Source: Ichthyophis bannanicus (lineage: Eukaryota > Chordata > Amphibia > Gymnophiona > Ichthyophiidae). Taken from it: a DNA stretch of 64,000 nucleotides. The notes beneath the pieces were generated by a model. It was not told the origin of the DNA. It did no database searches and saw only the letters and a list, made by a program, of their open reading frames with translations. The stretch lies in NCBI GenBank assembly GCA_033557465.1, contig CM066045.1, positions 136,235,596-136,299,595 of the forward strand, read 5' to 3'. The translations under genes were made by a program, and so were the position numbers. Positions 31,263 to 42,283 of this stretch are shown here, piece after piece (position 1 is the first letter of the stretch; each line of letters opens with the position of its first letter).

Positions 31263-31835
31263 AATACAGTGATCGCTATTGTAAGATTATTCATCTAAAT
31301 TAAAGCTTTGTCGCACTCCTCACTCACAGCAAAGTTACTTGCCTCGTCTGCTCCGACGGCGGATCAAGCGCGGCGCCTCGCTCTCCTCCCCTGCACACCC
31401 AGTCAGGGTCCTCAGCAGAAGCGGGGCTTCGTGCAGCCCCCACACGCCCTTAATTTCACCGCTGCACCCCGACCGCTGTGACGCCTTGAAGAAGGCCCAC
31501 ACTCTGCCTCCGACCACCGCAACCCAGTCGAGCCTTCACGCTGCCAAAACCGCCGCTGAGCCTTCACGCTGCCAAAACCGCCGCCGAAAAGGGGGGAGGA
31601 AACTGCGGCCCCATCCTTTTAAAGTGGCCCAGACGCCAGCAGCTCTAATTGGCTCCGCTCCTCGGACTCTGCGGAGCCAATCAATTTAAATGACGCTGCC
31701 GGCGTCATCCGACTCCCGCTCAACTCCTGCTCTCCCTCCCTCCCCCCCCCCCCCCGAAGCCGGAAGTAGGGGCTGGGACCGGGCCGACCGCCCGGTTACC
31801 GGCATACTTCGCGACTCCGCGCTCGTACTTTACTT

Positions 31836-32572
31836 TACCTTTCTCCATTGAGAAAATTGTCCATTAAGCTCTACTGCATGCTTTCTATCTTTTAACCATT
31901 TCCTGATCCATAATAGCACAATGGCTCTTTTCCATGACTTTTTAATTTCTGCAAGAGTCTCTCATGAGGGACAGCAGCCTGGGACCAGAAAGACCAGGGT
32001 TCAATCCCACGGACACGCCTTGTGGTCTTGGGCAATTCACTTAACCTTTCATGGCCTCAGGTGCAATCTTAGATTGTAAGTCCTCTGGGGACAGGGAAAT
32101 ACCTACAGTAACTGATTGCAACTTGTCTTGAACTATTTCTGGAAAGGCTGGAGTTAAAAATACAAAATAATACAAAATACAAAATACTTTGTCAAAGGCT
32201 TTCTGAAAATTCACATATATGTGTTCTATCAATTGGCTCACCTTTATCTACCTGCTTATTCACACCTTCAAAAAAAGATAAGAAATTAGTAAGACAAGAC
32301 TTCTCTGTGCTAAATCCATGTTGGCTGTCTGCCATTAAACCATGACTATTCAGTAATTTTATTCTTTATAATGTTTTCTAACATTTTGCCTGGTACTGAC
32401 GTCAGGCTCACCAGTCTGTAGTTTCCTGGATCATCCCCTGAACCCTTTTTAAAAATTGTCAGTACATTGGCCATTCTCCATTCTTCAGGTACTATAGATG
32501 ATTTTGTTGATAGTTCACAGATTACTAAAAGTAGATCTGCAATTTCAAATTTCATTGCACATCCCAAACTGT
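31836..32572 (-). mobile_element. CR1-like LINE, 5' part (minus strand; nest host)
   Basis: On the minus strand: FEIADLLLVICELSTKSS, SGDDPGNYRLVSLTSVPG and NFQKAFDKV, then after a SINE the WLKDRK...GQFSQW region up to 31836. The next expected residues (NSxxPQG) begin at 20452. The copy carries its own SINE insertion (31970-32187) as well as the Ngaro-type element. It is degraded by several stops. Confidence 0.85.
31970..32187 (+). mobile_element. MIR-like tRNA-derived SINE
   Basis: The phrases 'agggttcaatcccacggaca' (B-box-like) and 'cttgtggtcttgggcaattc' (the MIR/CORE-like 'cttgggcaaxtcacttaacc' block) are present, and the end is A-rich with aaaatacaaaatac. It interrupts the CR1-like copy between 'ctctcatgag' and 'tttgtcaaaggc'. 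The A box is worn. Confidence 0.75.
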
Positions 32573-32782
32573 TCCTTGCAAGACAGTTTTTATTGCCATG
32601 CTAGTTCAGCCATTAAACATTGACCTGGTGAAAGGAACACAGATGTATTCTGCCAATGCAACGGTATTGTCTGGACATGATAGTAGGAATTGTGGTAATT
32701 AAAAAACAAACAAAACAACTAATCACTTAGAAGACAAAGTTCCTGCCTTTTAACCTTTCCCAGCATTCGTGGCTTCACAGAA

Positions 32783-32827
32783 ACAACCGCCAGCGTGAAG
32801 GAAAAAGATCTTCACGCTGGCGGTTGT
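32783..32827. repeat. Perfect 18-bp inverted repeat
   Basis: acaaccgccagcgtgaag at 32783-32800 pairs perfectly with cttcacgctggcggttgt at 32810-32827 around a 9-base loop. It stands just before the minisatellite-rich hAT-related region. Confidence 0.9.
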
Positions 32828-32829
32828 AC

Positions 32830-34440
32830 AGAGGGAGCCGGGGCCTCGCAGGGGCTTCCTCAGCTCCCTCTAAGCACCTCAGACAGCTGCGGAGCTGGTC
32901 GGGGGGAGGCTAGGACTACAAATGGGCAGGGAGGGGGGGCCAAGGACTGGATGGGCTGTGATGGGGTGTAGCTGGACTGGAAATGGGCTATGGGGGGGGC
33001 CTGGACTGGAAATAGGCTATTGGGGGGGGGACTGGACTGGAATTGGGCTATGGGGGAGGGGTACCTGCACTGGAAATGGGCTATAGGGGGGGACCTAGAC
33101 TGGAATTGGGCTATGGGGGGGTGGAACCTGGACTGGAAATAGGCTATGGGGGGGGGGGAAACCTGGACTGGAAATGGGCTATGAGGGGGGCTGGACTGGA
33201 ATTGGGCTATGGGAGGGGACCTGGACTGGAAATGGGCTATGGGGGGGAGGGGGCTGCAATGGAATTGGGCTATGGGGGGGACCTGGACTGGAATTGGGCT
33301 ATGGTGGGCAGAGGGGGAACTTGGACTGGAAATAGGCTGTGATTAGGGGAGCTAGGATTGCAAATGGGCTGTGATGATTGGGGGGGACTTGGACTGGAAA
33401 TGGGCTGTGATGGGGGGGCTAGAACTGAAAATGGGCTGTGATGGTGGGGGGGACTAGGACTGCAAATGGGCTGTGATGGTGGGGGGGGCCTAGGACTGGA
33501 AAGAGGCTGTGATGGGGGGGGGGCTAGGACTGGAAATGGCCTGTGATGGGAGGGCTAGCACTGGAAATGGGCTGATGAAGAGCTGGAATAGGACTGGAAA
33601 TGGGCTGATGGGGGCTGGAATAGGACTAGAAGTGGGCTGACGAGGGGGCTAGGATTGGAAATTGGCTGATGGGGGAGCTTGGAGTGGAAATTGGCTGATG
33701 GGGGGCTGGAATGGAACTGGAAAAGAGCATATGTGTGGCTAGGACTGGAAACGGGCTGATGAGGAGCTGGAATAGGACTAGAAATGGGCTGATGGGGGAG
33801 CTTGGACTGTAAATGGGTGATGGGCTAGAATAGGACTGGAAATGGGCTGATGTGGCGACATGGGAGAATGGGACTAGAAGGGAGTGGATGCTGGGTGGGT
33901 CTAGAACTAGAAGGGAGCTGGTTTGGGAGGAGGACTAGAAGGGGATGGGGATGGGGAATGAGAATGGAGAGGGAAAAGATATTTTGTGTGGAAGAAAAGT
34001 CTACGATGGGCTGGGTATTGGGAGAGTAAGAGGGGATTGAGAATGGAAGGGTGAAATTTGAGTGAATGATAAAGGAATAAGGAAAGAAATGGGGGAAAGA
34101 GCAAAAGGAAAATGATCAGTATGTTAAAGCAGATATAGAGAGAGAATGGAAAACATCTAAAAGATAAGAAAGGACAAATGGATAGCTCGCAGAAGACACG
34201 AAGAAACCAGAAGAAAGTGACTGGAGCAATTGCAACTGAAAAATAAAATTCCCAAACAGAAGGTAGAAAAATACTTTTTATTTTGAATTTATTAACTGGA
34301 ATATGTCTGGTCTGGGAAGTGTGTATTGCTAACATCTTTGCGTTTTTGTTTAGTGCAAGAGGAAATTACTTTATAGTTTTATTTCTCCGGTGTTCTACAT
34401 TTCATGTTTGGCTTTTGGGGTTCCAAGTTTAATTATTATC
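32830..34440 (+). mobile_element. hAT-related sequence with G-rich minisatellite
   Basis: 32880 to about 33880 is a long array of units built on 'ggactggaaatgggctatgg' plus variable G runs, the same family as at 7030-7540 but about twice as long. The unique segment after it (about 33880-34440) matches 7545-8120 of the hAT-like element (for example 'cgaagaaaccagaagaaagt' and 'ttaactggaatatgtc'). The CAGGGGTC-type termini seen at 6614/8619 were not found, so this copy is truncated or carries different ends. Confidence 0.75.
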
Positions 34441-34779
34441 TGACCAAGGGAGTTAGCCTACACTTATCCTCGGTAATTTTTGTGGGTGGGGCTGGGGTGC
34501 AGCATGATTGGGACTGGGGGCGGGGCAGGGATGGGGCTAGGGGCGGAGAATGTGTGGGGCATGGCGAGCCACAGGTGTTGGGTTTTTCTCGGTGAAAAAG
34601 TTGGCAACCCTATTTCTATTATGTTATAATGGATTTCATGGCGCTCCGTGCGATATTCAGAATTTGGAATATTTTTTATAACCCAACCCTGATCTATACT
34701 TCTCCACAACTTTGCCTCTGACCTGTTTGGAGTGTCCCTTGGAATTTATGTTGCTTACTTAGTGGTGTTGCAGAGTCAG
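34441..34779. other. Unassigned G-rich then A/T-rich sequence
   Basis: 34480-34570 contains short G-rich units ('gggactgggggcggggcagg') that may be a further minisatellite derivative. Nothing was recognised after it. Confidence 0.3.
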
Positions 34780-35122
34780 GAGCCTATCAGTACAGGTATA
34801 TTTTTGCAGGCATTATGTGACAGATCATGTGACACTGACTACACACAGGTGGATTCTAATCAACTAATTATGTGACTTCTTAGGTTAATAGGTTGGAACA
34901 GATCTTATTTAGGGGTTTCATAGCACTCACAACTTTTCAGTTTTTACTTGATTTTTTATATATACAAGGTATTTTATTGTGATTTCACTTCACCAATTTG
35001 GACTATATTGTTAGGTCCATTACCTAACATCCAAATGAACCTCCATTTTCATTCCAGGTTGTACATAATGCAACAAAATAGGACAAAATCTAAGAGGATG
35101 AATGCTTTTGCAAGGCACTGTA
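34780..35122 (+). mobile_element. Tc1/mariner-like 3' end remnant
   Basis: The sequence 'atgtgacagatcatgtgaca', then 'aactaattatgtgacttctt' and 'cagatcttatttaggggttt', follows the known layout of the 3' end of fish and amphibian Tc1-like elements. It ends in 'gcttttgcaaggcactgta', the characteristic inner-to-outer end of their inverted repeat. The transposase gene and left end are not present. Confidence 0.75.
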
Positions 35123-35327
35123 TGACTACCAGATAACCTCAGACAATCTTATCTGAACTATAAGAAAAATATGAACAGATTTATCCACTTTACATGTGGC
35201 TTTCTGTGTCCTTGTGTTCTGAACTGTTGTGTCTCTTACCAATGACTTAGGAAGGGTAAAGCTGTGGCCAGTCACTCCTAGTCTACTGGAACTGGCAAAG
35301 GTCTACTGGAACTCGGAGGCATGTTGT

Positions 35328-36800
35328 TGTTGTTAAGTGTCGTCGAGTCGGCGTCGACTCATGGCGACCCTCTGGATAGCTATCCTAAATTGTGTTTGGT
35401 CTTCAGTCAGGCGGTTCACTGTTGACAGACTGGTACCTGTAGCTGCTGTTACTGTATTGATCCATCTCATCCATCTCATCTCTCTTTTGCGTTGACCTTC
35501 TATCTTGCCAAGCATGAGGTCTTTCTCTAATGATCTCTCTCTTTGCATGATGTGTCCAAAGTATGAAAGTCGAAGTCTTGTCATCTGAGCTTCTAAAGAA
35601 AGCTTAGGTTTGATCTCCTCTAGTACCGACTGGTTTGTTCTTCGGGCAGTCCATGGTATACACAGTATTCGCCGTCAGCACCATAATTCAAAAGCATCAA
35701 TTTTCTTTCTGTCTATCTTTTTCACTGTCCAGCTTTCACATCCATATGATGTTATTGAAAATACCATAGCTTGAACAAGTCAAATCTTTTTATGGAGAGA
35801 GACATCTCTGCTCTTGAGAATCTTATCTAGGTCTTTCATAGCCATTCTGCCAAGAGCAATGCATCGTCTGATTTCTTGACGGCTTGTTGCTTCTTTATTG
35901 ATGGTTGATCCAAGTAGGTTAAAGTTGTTCACGATTTCAATTTCTTCTCCTTCAACGATGAACCTGTTGATTATGCCAATTGTCATGATCTTTATCTTCT
36001 TTACATTAAGGTTCAGGCCCATTTTGAGACTATGTTCTTTGATTGTGAGAAGCAAATGTTTCAGATCATCACTTTCAGCCAGTAATGTGGTATCATCAGC
36101 ATAGTGAAGGATGTTGATGAGTCTTCCACCAATCTTCACACCTCTGTTGTCTTCATACAATCCTGCTTCTCTGATGATTTGTTCTGCATATAAATTAAAC
36201 AGGTAGGGGGAAAGTATGCAGCCTTGTCTTACACCTTTGCTTATTTTAAACCATTCTGTTTCTCCTTGTTCTATTCGAACTGTTGCTTCTTGATCAATGT
36301 ACAGATTGTGCAAGAGAACGATCAGGTGTTCTGGTATACCCATGCTTCTTAATGTGGCCCAGAGTTTCTCATGGTTTACATAGTCAAAAGCCTTGCTATA
36401 GTCGATAAAGCACAAATAGATATCTTTTTGGTATTCTTTAGTCTTTTCAAGGATCCATCTCACGTCCGCAATGATGTCTCTCGTTCCTCGCCCTTTCCTG
36501 AACCCTGCTTGCACTTCAGGCAGTTCTTGTTCCAGGTATGGTTAAAGTCTCTTTTGAATCATCTTCAGCAGAATCTTGCTGGCATGTTGGAATGCCATCA
36601 ATGCCTGGTGCTTTGTTCTTTGTTAAGGCTTTCAATGCTTCTTCAACTTCTTTCATCGCCAATGGTTCCCAATCATAAGGTACAGGTTGAAACAGCTGTT
36701 GGTCCATTTGATCTCTATCATATAAAAACTCTGTATATTCCTTCCACCTTTTTTTGATCTTCTAAGCATCATTCAACATAGAACCTTGAGCATCTTGTAA
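35328..36800 (-). mobile_element. RTE/BovB-like LINE 3' part (minus strand)
   Basis: The RT and C-terminal region resemble BovB-type RTE elements. The 3' end (about 35330-35370 on +, 'cgtcgagtcggcgtcgactc') is a short GC-rich tail. The 5' half is missing beyond about 36800. Several frames are needed to follow the protein. Confidence 0.8.
35333..36770 (-). pseudogene. RTE-like reverse transcriptase (broken)
   Basis: 36516-36770 gives RWKEYTEF and KNKAPGIDGIP. 35780-36514 gives QAGFRKGRGTRDIIADV, FIDYSKAFDYVNHEKLW (catalytic Asp), KGVRQGCILSPYLFNLYAEQ and HYADDTTLLAES (catalytic pair), then LNVKKIKIMTIG. 35333-35584 gives the C-terminal LSYFGHIMQRERSLEKDLML and the MSRRRLDDT end. Frameshifts or stops separate these pieces near 36514 and 35780. 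All catalytic Asp codons remain readable. It belongs to the BovB-like RTE clade by its overall motif pattern. Confidence 0.83.
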
Positions 36801-38467
36801 CATTCCAATTCGACAAATATTATCTGTCGTCACTTGTCAGAGCTTCTTGAACTTCACAGTTATATTATGAAATCAGCTCCACGCTTCACCTTAGAAATTA
36901 GAACCATTGTATCAAACTCATATCCCTATTAAGAAGCTTTATAAATAGCAACTGAGTCTCAGACTGAAATCAGGCTTTTTACTGAGCCAGCATAGAAATG
37001 CGGATTCAGTGCCTTACAATACATCAACGACCCATTGTGTTGCCATTTAAACTGTAATCGGGTTATCTTAGCCAGCTTCACCTATACTGAACTTGAAAAA
37101 CAATATTTATCTCCAAAATGTTGAAGATTTTCCCAAAAGTGAAAGGCAATGCTTATCTTCAAACAGTTGAAACTTATCCCAACGCCAAATGTCAGCGCCG
37201 TAGCGTTTCACGATCATACGTTTCCTCAGGCGATTTTGAAATTAATTTATAGCATTCCGCTATGTTCTTGACAGCCCAAATTTTTCCTAGGGGTTGCTTC
37301 TAAAATGCCACTTTAAGTGTTTTAAGTGCTTCTCTTGCTACTGGAGCAACCAGTCTTTTTGAAAAGGAAGATAGGCATCAGTGAGGCAACACTGTTAGAC
37401 TATTTGCCATACTCATCTCCTTCAAGTCCTCTATGTGGGATAGAGAGAATGGAGAGGTGAGAAAATATGGGATGGAGGAAATAGTGTTTTGCAATCCTCC
37501 TTGCCTTTGAACCCCCTCTGTGACAGACAGACCCCACTGCATCACTGCCCTAAATAGTCTGCGTACAACTCATATCTCCTACACACACAGCCCCTGTTCT
37601 CCCATCTCAGACATCTTACCTGTAGCAAACATCCTCCAAACACCCCTATGGTCCCAGATTCCTACCTACATAACTCATATATACACTTTTGATCTATGCA
37701 CAATGCCCCCTCCCACACAACAATCACATAACATCCCTACCTCCAGCCCAGATGCCACACAGTCACACCCTTAGCCCACCATACACAGCAAGTTCCCTAA
37801 TTAGAGCTTTGAGGGAGACCCCATTGCTCCTCAATCAGAACTCTGGGGGTAGGGGATCATCATCACACACCTTGCCTCAGACACTATACTTTCTGAGCTG
37901 CCGCAGCCAGAGATTGCAAGTGTATGTAACTGGGATACCCAGAGATTTTCCTGGTGTACTAGGTGATCTAAGTCCATGGTCAAAGCTATGAGGTAGGACA
38001 ATCTCTTATTTGACTTTAGGCTGAGAATGAGAACCAGTACAATATGGGAAGTTAATATCCTGCAACCTGACCCTTACAGGGGACACAAGGACAAAAACGT
38101 TATCGCCAAACCAGGAAAATTAAACCTATCAAAATAAAACTGGTTACCCAGGTCAAATACCTTATCCTAGAGTTCAATATTCAGATAGGGAGACTGTCGG
38201 ACTATAAACCACAGATAAGCTTATAGGACAGGGAGAGGGTCATATGCTTCCTGTTCCCTTCAAAGTGCCTACATCAAAACCCTTTTTTGAGAAATTGGTG
38301 ATGTCGATCAATGTCCATTATCTGATACATATGATAATCAACAATTACATTTCTCTGTGAGGAGGGGAGGAGGTGTTGTAGAGCACTGATTTGCCAGGGA
38401 CTCACAGCTCCTCCTTCCCTCCAAGATGTTTACTTTTGAAGTACAAATGTGGGCTCGATATTGAGGT
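36801..38467. other. Unassigned sequence
   Basis: No gene was found. Around 37180-37240 the phrase 'gccaaatgtcagcgccgtag' and 'cgtttcctcaggcg' has the look of an old repeat tail. 38360-38430 is the second copy of the unnamed repeat at 13515-13605. Confidence 0.3.
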
Positions 38468-38563
38468 GGGCAGGCTATGCACCATGGTGGCGCATAGCCT
38501 GCCCGCCGACCCTGTTAACCCGGATATTCACTTCCGTGCTGGTGGAAGTGAATATCCGGGTTA
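38468..38563. repeat. Two adjacent perfect hairpins
   Basis: Hairpin 1: gggcaggctatgc (38468-38480) pairs with gcatagcctgccc (38492-38504). Hairpin 2: taacccggatattcacttcc (38516-38535) pairs perfectly with its inverse at 38544-38563 around an 8-base loop. The region around them (38440-38905) may be a foldback-type element, but no convincing outer termini or duplication were seen. Confidence 0.85.
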
Positions 38564-39333
38564 GCCCTGATGCCCGGTACCCGCAAAGGCTACATGGTAG
38601 CAGCGGTTTTTGTAGCTACCCACATAGCGTCTGCGTCTTAAAGATAGGTACAATTTTTTCTCACCTATGTTTAAGGCTCAGAGGGCTACGCGAGTAGCAA
38701 CAAAGATCGCTGCTACCTGTGTAGCCACTGTTCTGCCCCAGAATGCCCCTAACACTCTGCGATGTTATGCGGTTAGCATCTGGATGTGTAAGGGTCTTAT
38801 CCAGGCTATTTGAAGGGCACTACCCATGTAGGTGCCCTTAGAATATGCCGGATAAGGTTCTTACACAGGTAACTAAGGAAGTTACTCCTGTATCGGGCCC
38901 TGTATCTTTAGGGAGATGCCTGTCTTCCCATCAGTGGGTTAATTACCCTCAGGCAGATATCTGCCTTTATCTGCACCATGTAATTGAAAATGTATTGTTT
39001 TTGCCAAAAAGCCAAGGGGTGAGGGTGCTAGTAATGTTTGCAATAAATACATGTCACTGTTGAGAAACAAGATGCATGCTGCTGGATATGAGTCCCTGGT
39101 AGAAGTGCTTTGGATGCAGGGATATGCAGTTGTCATCAACGTTATTGGTACCTTTTTTAGTTCAACCCCTTAATGTCCAATATCTCCTAAAACATGAGGC
39201 CAGTGAAATGGCTTTAGACTATATATGCACACATATTTGACACATAAAAGAATCAAATAAAACAAGACTAATTAGAAACGGAAATAGTAGGAAATTGTAT
39301 AAAAACTGGGACATTGCCAAGACATGACTCAAG
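38564..39333. other. Unassigned sequence
   Basis: Contains short CpG-bearing phrases with repeated 'gctacctgtgtagcc'-type words (38600-38730), probably the rest of the foldback-like element. Nothing coding was recognised. Confidence 0.3.
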
Positions 39334-39617
39334 GGAGGAGTGGCCTAGTGGTTGGGGCAAGTTACCTCAGACCAGAAGGTTGTGGATTCAAATCCCACTA
39401 GAGGACAGCAACCTTGGTTCAGAAGTACTGGAGTTTCTAGTTCCACAGGTGCTCCTTGTGGTTTTGGGCAAGCCACTTAACCCTCCATTGCATCATGTTC
39501 CCTGTAAAATAGTTATCTCTAAGTTATAATGCCCTGTTCAATGTAATTTCAGTTTGTTCAATGTAAACCACCTTGATATCATGAAAGGCAGTATATAAGA
39601 AATGTTAAATAAATAAA
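39334..39617 (+). mobile_element. MIR-like SINE with L2-like tail
   Basis: A box 'tggcctagtgg' at about 39348, B-box-like 'ggattcaaatcc' at about 39385, a core with 'ttgtggttttgggcaagcca' and 'cttaaccctccattgc', and a 3' tail 'gaaaggcagtatataagaaa' with taaataaataaa. The tail resembles the L2-like LINE tails at 12897 and 19371, so this SINE was probably moved by that LINE's reverse transcriptase. The copy is nearly complete. Confidence 0.85.
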
Positions 39618-39792
39618 TGACTATTAGCACCCTTATAAACAATTCAAATCAATTTTGAACATAAGAATCTCATTCGCATTGCAGTAAAATTAGACACACC
39701 TGTGATCAATTGTCATTATTCACATGAATTGAATCAATGAATGATGGCTCTAGTGTTTAAAATGGCCACATTCACTCTGTTCCATTTTCACA

Positions 39793-39926
39793 ATGGTGAA
39801 GGCGAGAGAACTGCCTGAGACAGTCAGAAAAGCTATCATCAAACATCAAATTTCAAAGGGGTACAAGACCATCTCCAAAGACCTTGGGATTCCTGTGTCT
39901 ACAGTTTACAGTTTACAATGTTATAC
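39793..39926 (+). pseudogene. Tc1-like transposase N-terminal fragment
   Basis: The ATG at 39793 opens a frame reading MVKARELPETVRKAIIKH and then SKGYKTISKDLGIPVSTV. This is the first helix-turn-helix of Tc1-like transposases, which binds the inverted repeats. It is cut off at 39929 by Harbinger-like element B. The rest of the gene is absent from the window. Confidence 0.75.
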
Positions 39927-40283
39927 TAAGGGGCATGTTTACTAAAACACCGCTAATGTGCGGGCCGCGGTAGTGTGCGGATGCCATATAAGGAGTGGGC
40001 GTTTCGTCCTGAAAAAGAAAATCCGGAATTTACATATGCGCTTCTGTTCTTGCACACACTGTCTGTGTGCACTGCACCACCTTGTTGCCACAGATATGCT
40101 GTGTTCCCACAGATATGCTGTGTTCCCTGGGGAGTCCATGACTGTACATCCAACAGAGCCTATCTGTTGCGGTGGATGGTGCCAGCCTGCACAGGGCTAG
40201 GCCACTGTCTGCTGTAGCTTGCAACCACTGCCCCCTCCACCAACTGTACCCTTCCGCCAACATGCAGACATGTCCTTATCTAA

Positions 40284-40671
40284 GAAAAAGGAGGGGGGAG
40301 GGGGAGGGGAGAGGGGGGAGGAGGGGAGAGGGGAAGGGGGGAGGAGGGAGAGGGGGATGGGGGAGGGGAGGGGAGAGAGGGGGAGGGGGGGAGGGGAAGG
40401 GGAGGGAAGGGGGGGGGGAGGGAGGGGGGGGGGGGGAGGGGGGGGTAGGGGGGGAGGGGGAGGGGAGAAGGGGAGGGGAGAGAGGGGAGGGAGGGGTGAG
40501 GGGAGGAAGAGGGGGAGGAGGAGAGAGGGGGAGGGGGGTAGGGGGAGGGGGGAGGAGGGGGAGGATGAGAGGGGGAGGGGGGAGGGGAGAAGGGGAGGGG
40601 GAGGGAAGAGGGGGAGGCAGCGGGGGGGGGAGGGGGAGGAAAGAGGGGGAGGCAGAGGGGGAGAGGGGGGG
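40284..40671 (+). repeat. Polypurine (GGGGA)n tract, about 390 bp
   Basis: Almost pure G and A on +, with runs of up to about ten G. The Gly/Arg/Glu-rich frames across it (for example 40172-40984) are by-products. It occupies the gap in element B where modules m1-m3 would be. Confidence 0.95.
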
Positions 40672-42207
40672 TATGGACCCATGGACAGATCATGTACCCA
40701 TGGACAGATCATGTACCACCACACAACCCACCCTCTGGGGCTCAGGGCGGGAAACAGGATCACCCACCAATAGATCCACAGTCTACCTCCCTGCAATGGT
40801 AGCAGTAGAGGGGACCATCAACCCCAGTCCTGCTGCTGAACAAACAAAGCGGTACACATCCGTAACGCAATGGCAGACAAACGGCAGGCCTGGAAATGCT
40901 CAGCTGCCCCCACCATTAGCTGACATTCTCCAGCAGCAAGCCTCCGCTGCACCCTGCAAGGTGTTCCAGCAAAACACATACTAGCTGCAGACAGTCCGCC
41001 AGCTAGTCCATAGTGCATGGTCCTGGAGAAAATGCATGCACCCAGAACAGGAAAATCAGCATACGCACCAAACAGATAAGACAGCGATTGGGCCCCAAAA
41101 TAAAACCCATACATAATCACATGAGATAAATGCTATATAGCACTATGGGGGAACCTAGCCATGCCATGGTCACTGCTCAGTCAGGGTGAGAGTGACCTCC
41201 CAGCAGGACATGCTATGGCCACCCTGTCCGTGCAGGTGGTACCGGGCACTACAATGTCCGAGCCATTGCCCTATGCCCTGTGCAGATGCGGCCAGGCCAG
41301 GCCACCCTATCCAGGCTATTCCCACAGTACCTTGCTCCTCATTATGCACATTGGCAGGCCAATACTGGCAACAGTGCTAGCAGTGTGGGCTGTGGAGGGT
41401 GTTGGCAGCCACCACACACTGGATAGACAGACACACACTCCCCACCCCTATACCAGCATTGTGCAACTATAGAGGTTTTGGGCAGCCCAGGCCGCCACAC
41501 CAGTCCTGGGCACAGTGCAGGCATGGCTATGGTACACAATACTGTAGGAGTCACTCCCCAGGTGGTAAACACTGTCAGACACAAGATCTATAGCACACTC
41601 CACAGACATCAGAAAGGTTGCTATGATGCAGCTCACTCAGAATATTGTACTTAACCTAGGAATTGCTATCTGCCAGTAATCATAGCAACCTTTTTAAAGA
41701 TGTGTACCATATTCCCAGGTTTAGGGTGGCATTACTAAGGTATGCAAGTGCTAGTATTGGGAGATGCACGCAGAGCCCAAAGTCCTGCCTCTCCAGGAGG
41801 CTTTGGATAATGGGGCCTGTGGGTGCGGGTGTGTCTGCCCCTGTTGGCTGCTGCTTTACGGCAGAGGTTCCCAACTCCAGTCCTGCGGTGCCAAACACTG
41901 TTCGGGTTTTCATGCTGTCCCTCATGAATATGCATGAGATACATCTGCATACCATGGGGGTGGCGCATAGAAATGCAGCACAGGCATCTTTATCAGAGGC
42001 AGCATGGAACCGGAATGGTGTTTGGCCCTCTAGGACTGCATTTGGGAGACTCTGCTCTAGGTAATGTGCATGTTTATGGTGTCCGTGCTCTGTAGGGTAA
42101 AATGTAGGTATCTTGGGCATGTTTACGTCATCTGCAATAAAGGTTCTGTCTGTATTAGCACGTTGTAGTAGTGGGTAAAAAATGGGGACTGGGTTGGCAG
42201 GAATCAC

Positions 42208-42283
42208 AGCTGGGACTTGAACCTGTGACCCTCTGCTTCTGAATACACTGGTTTTGTGCACTGCACCACCTTGTTGTCACAGA
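42208..42283 (-). other. tRNA-like Pol III module m4 (element B)
   Basis: On the minus strand it has a B-box-like ggttcaagtccc and an A-box-like tggtgcagtgc. A T6 run (complement of 42177-42182) lies 25 nt past the module, the same spacing as in A, C and D. Confidence 0.55.

Larger units (their letters stand above)
20453..31835 (-). mobile_element. Ngaro/DIRS-type retrotransposon (minus strand), split by L1
   Basis: Gene order on the minus strand is gag-like protein, RT, RNase H, tyrosine recombinase, SGNH hydrolase. With no methyltransferase domain, this fits the Ngaro group of DIRS-like elements, which integrate with a tyrosine recombinase and leave no target duplication. Without the L1 insert it is about 5.95 kb. 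The boundaries are where CR1 homology stops on each side (about 20452 and 31836). No clear duplication is present, as expected for this class. The split direct repeats expected at the termini were not identified by eye. Coding lesions: a frameshift and a TGA in gag, a TGA in RT, and frameshifts in the RH/connection and YR genes. Confidence 0.85.

Noticed and set aside
33043..33342. Gly-rich repeat protein of about 100 residues
   Set aside because: It follows the minisatellite unit exactly and has no start context or domain.
40172..40984. A 270-codon frame rich in Gly, Arg and Glu
   Set aside because: It is a translation of the polypurine tract; other frames across the same tract are also open, as expected for such composition.
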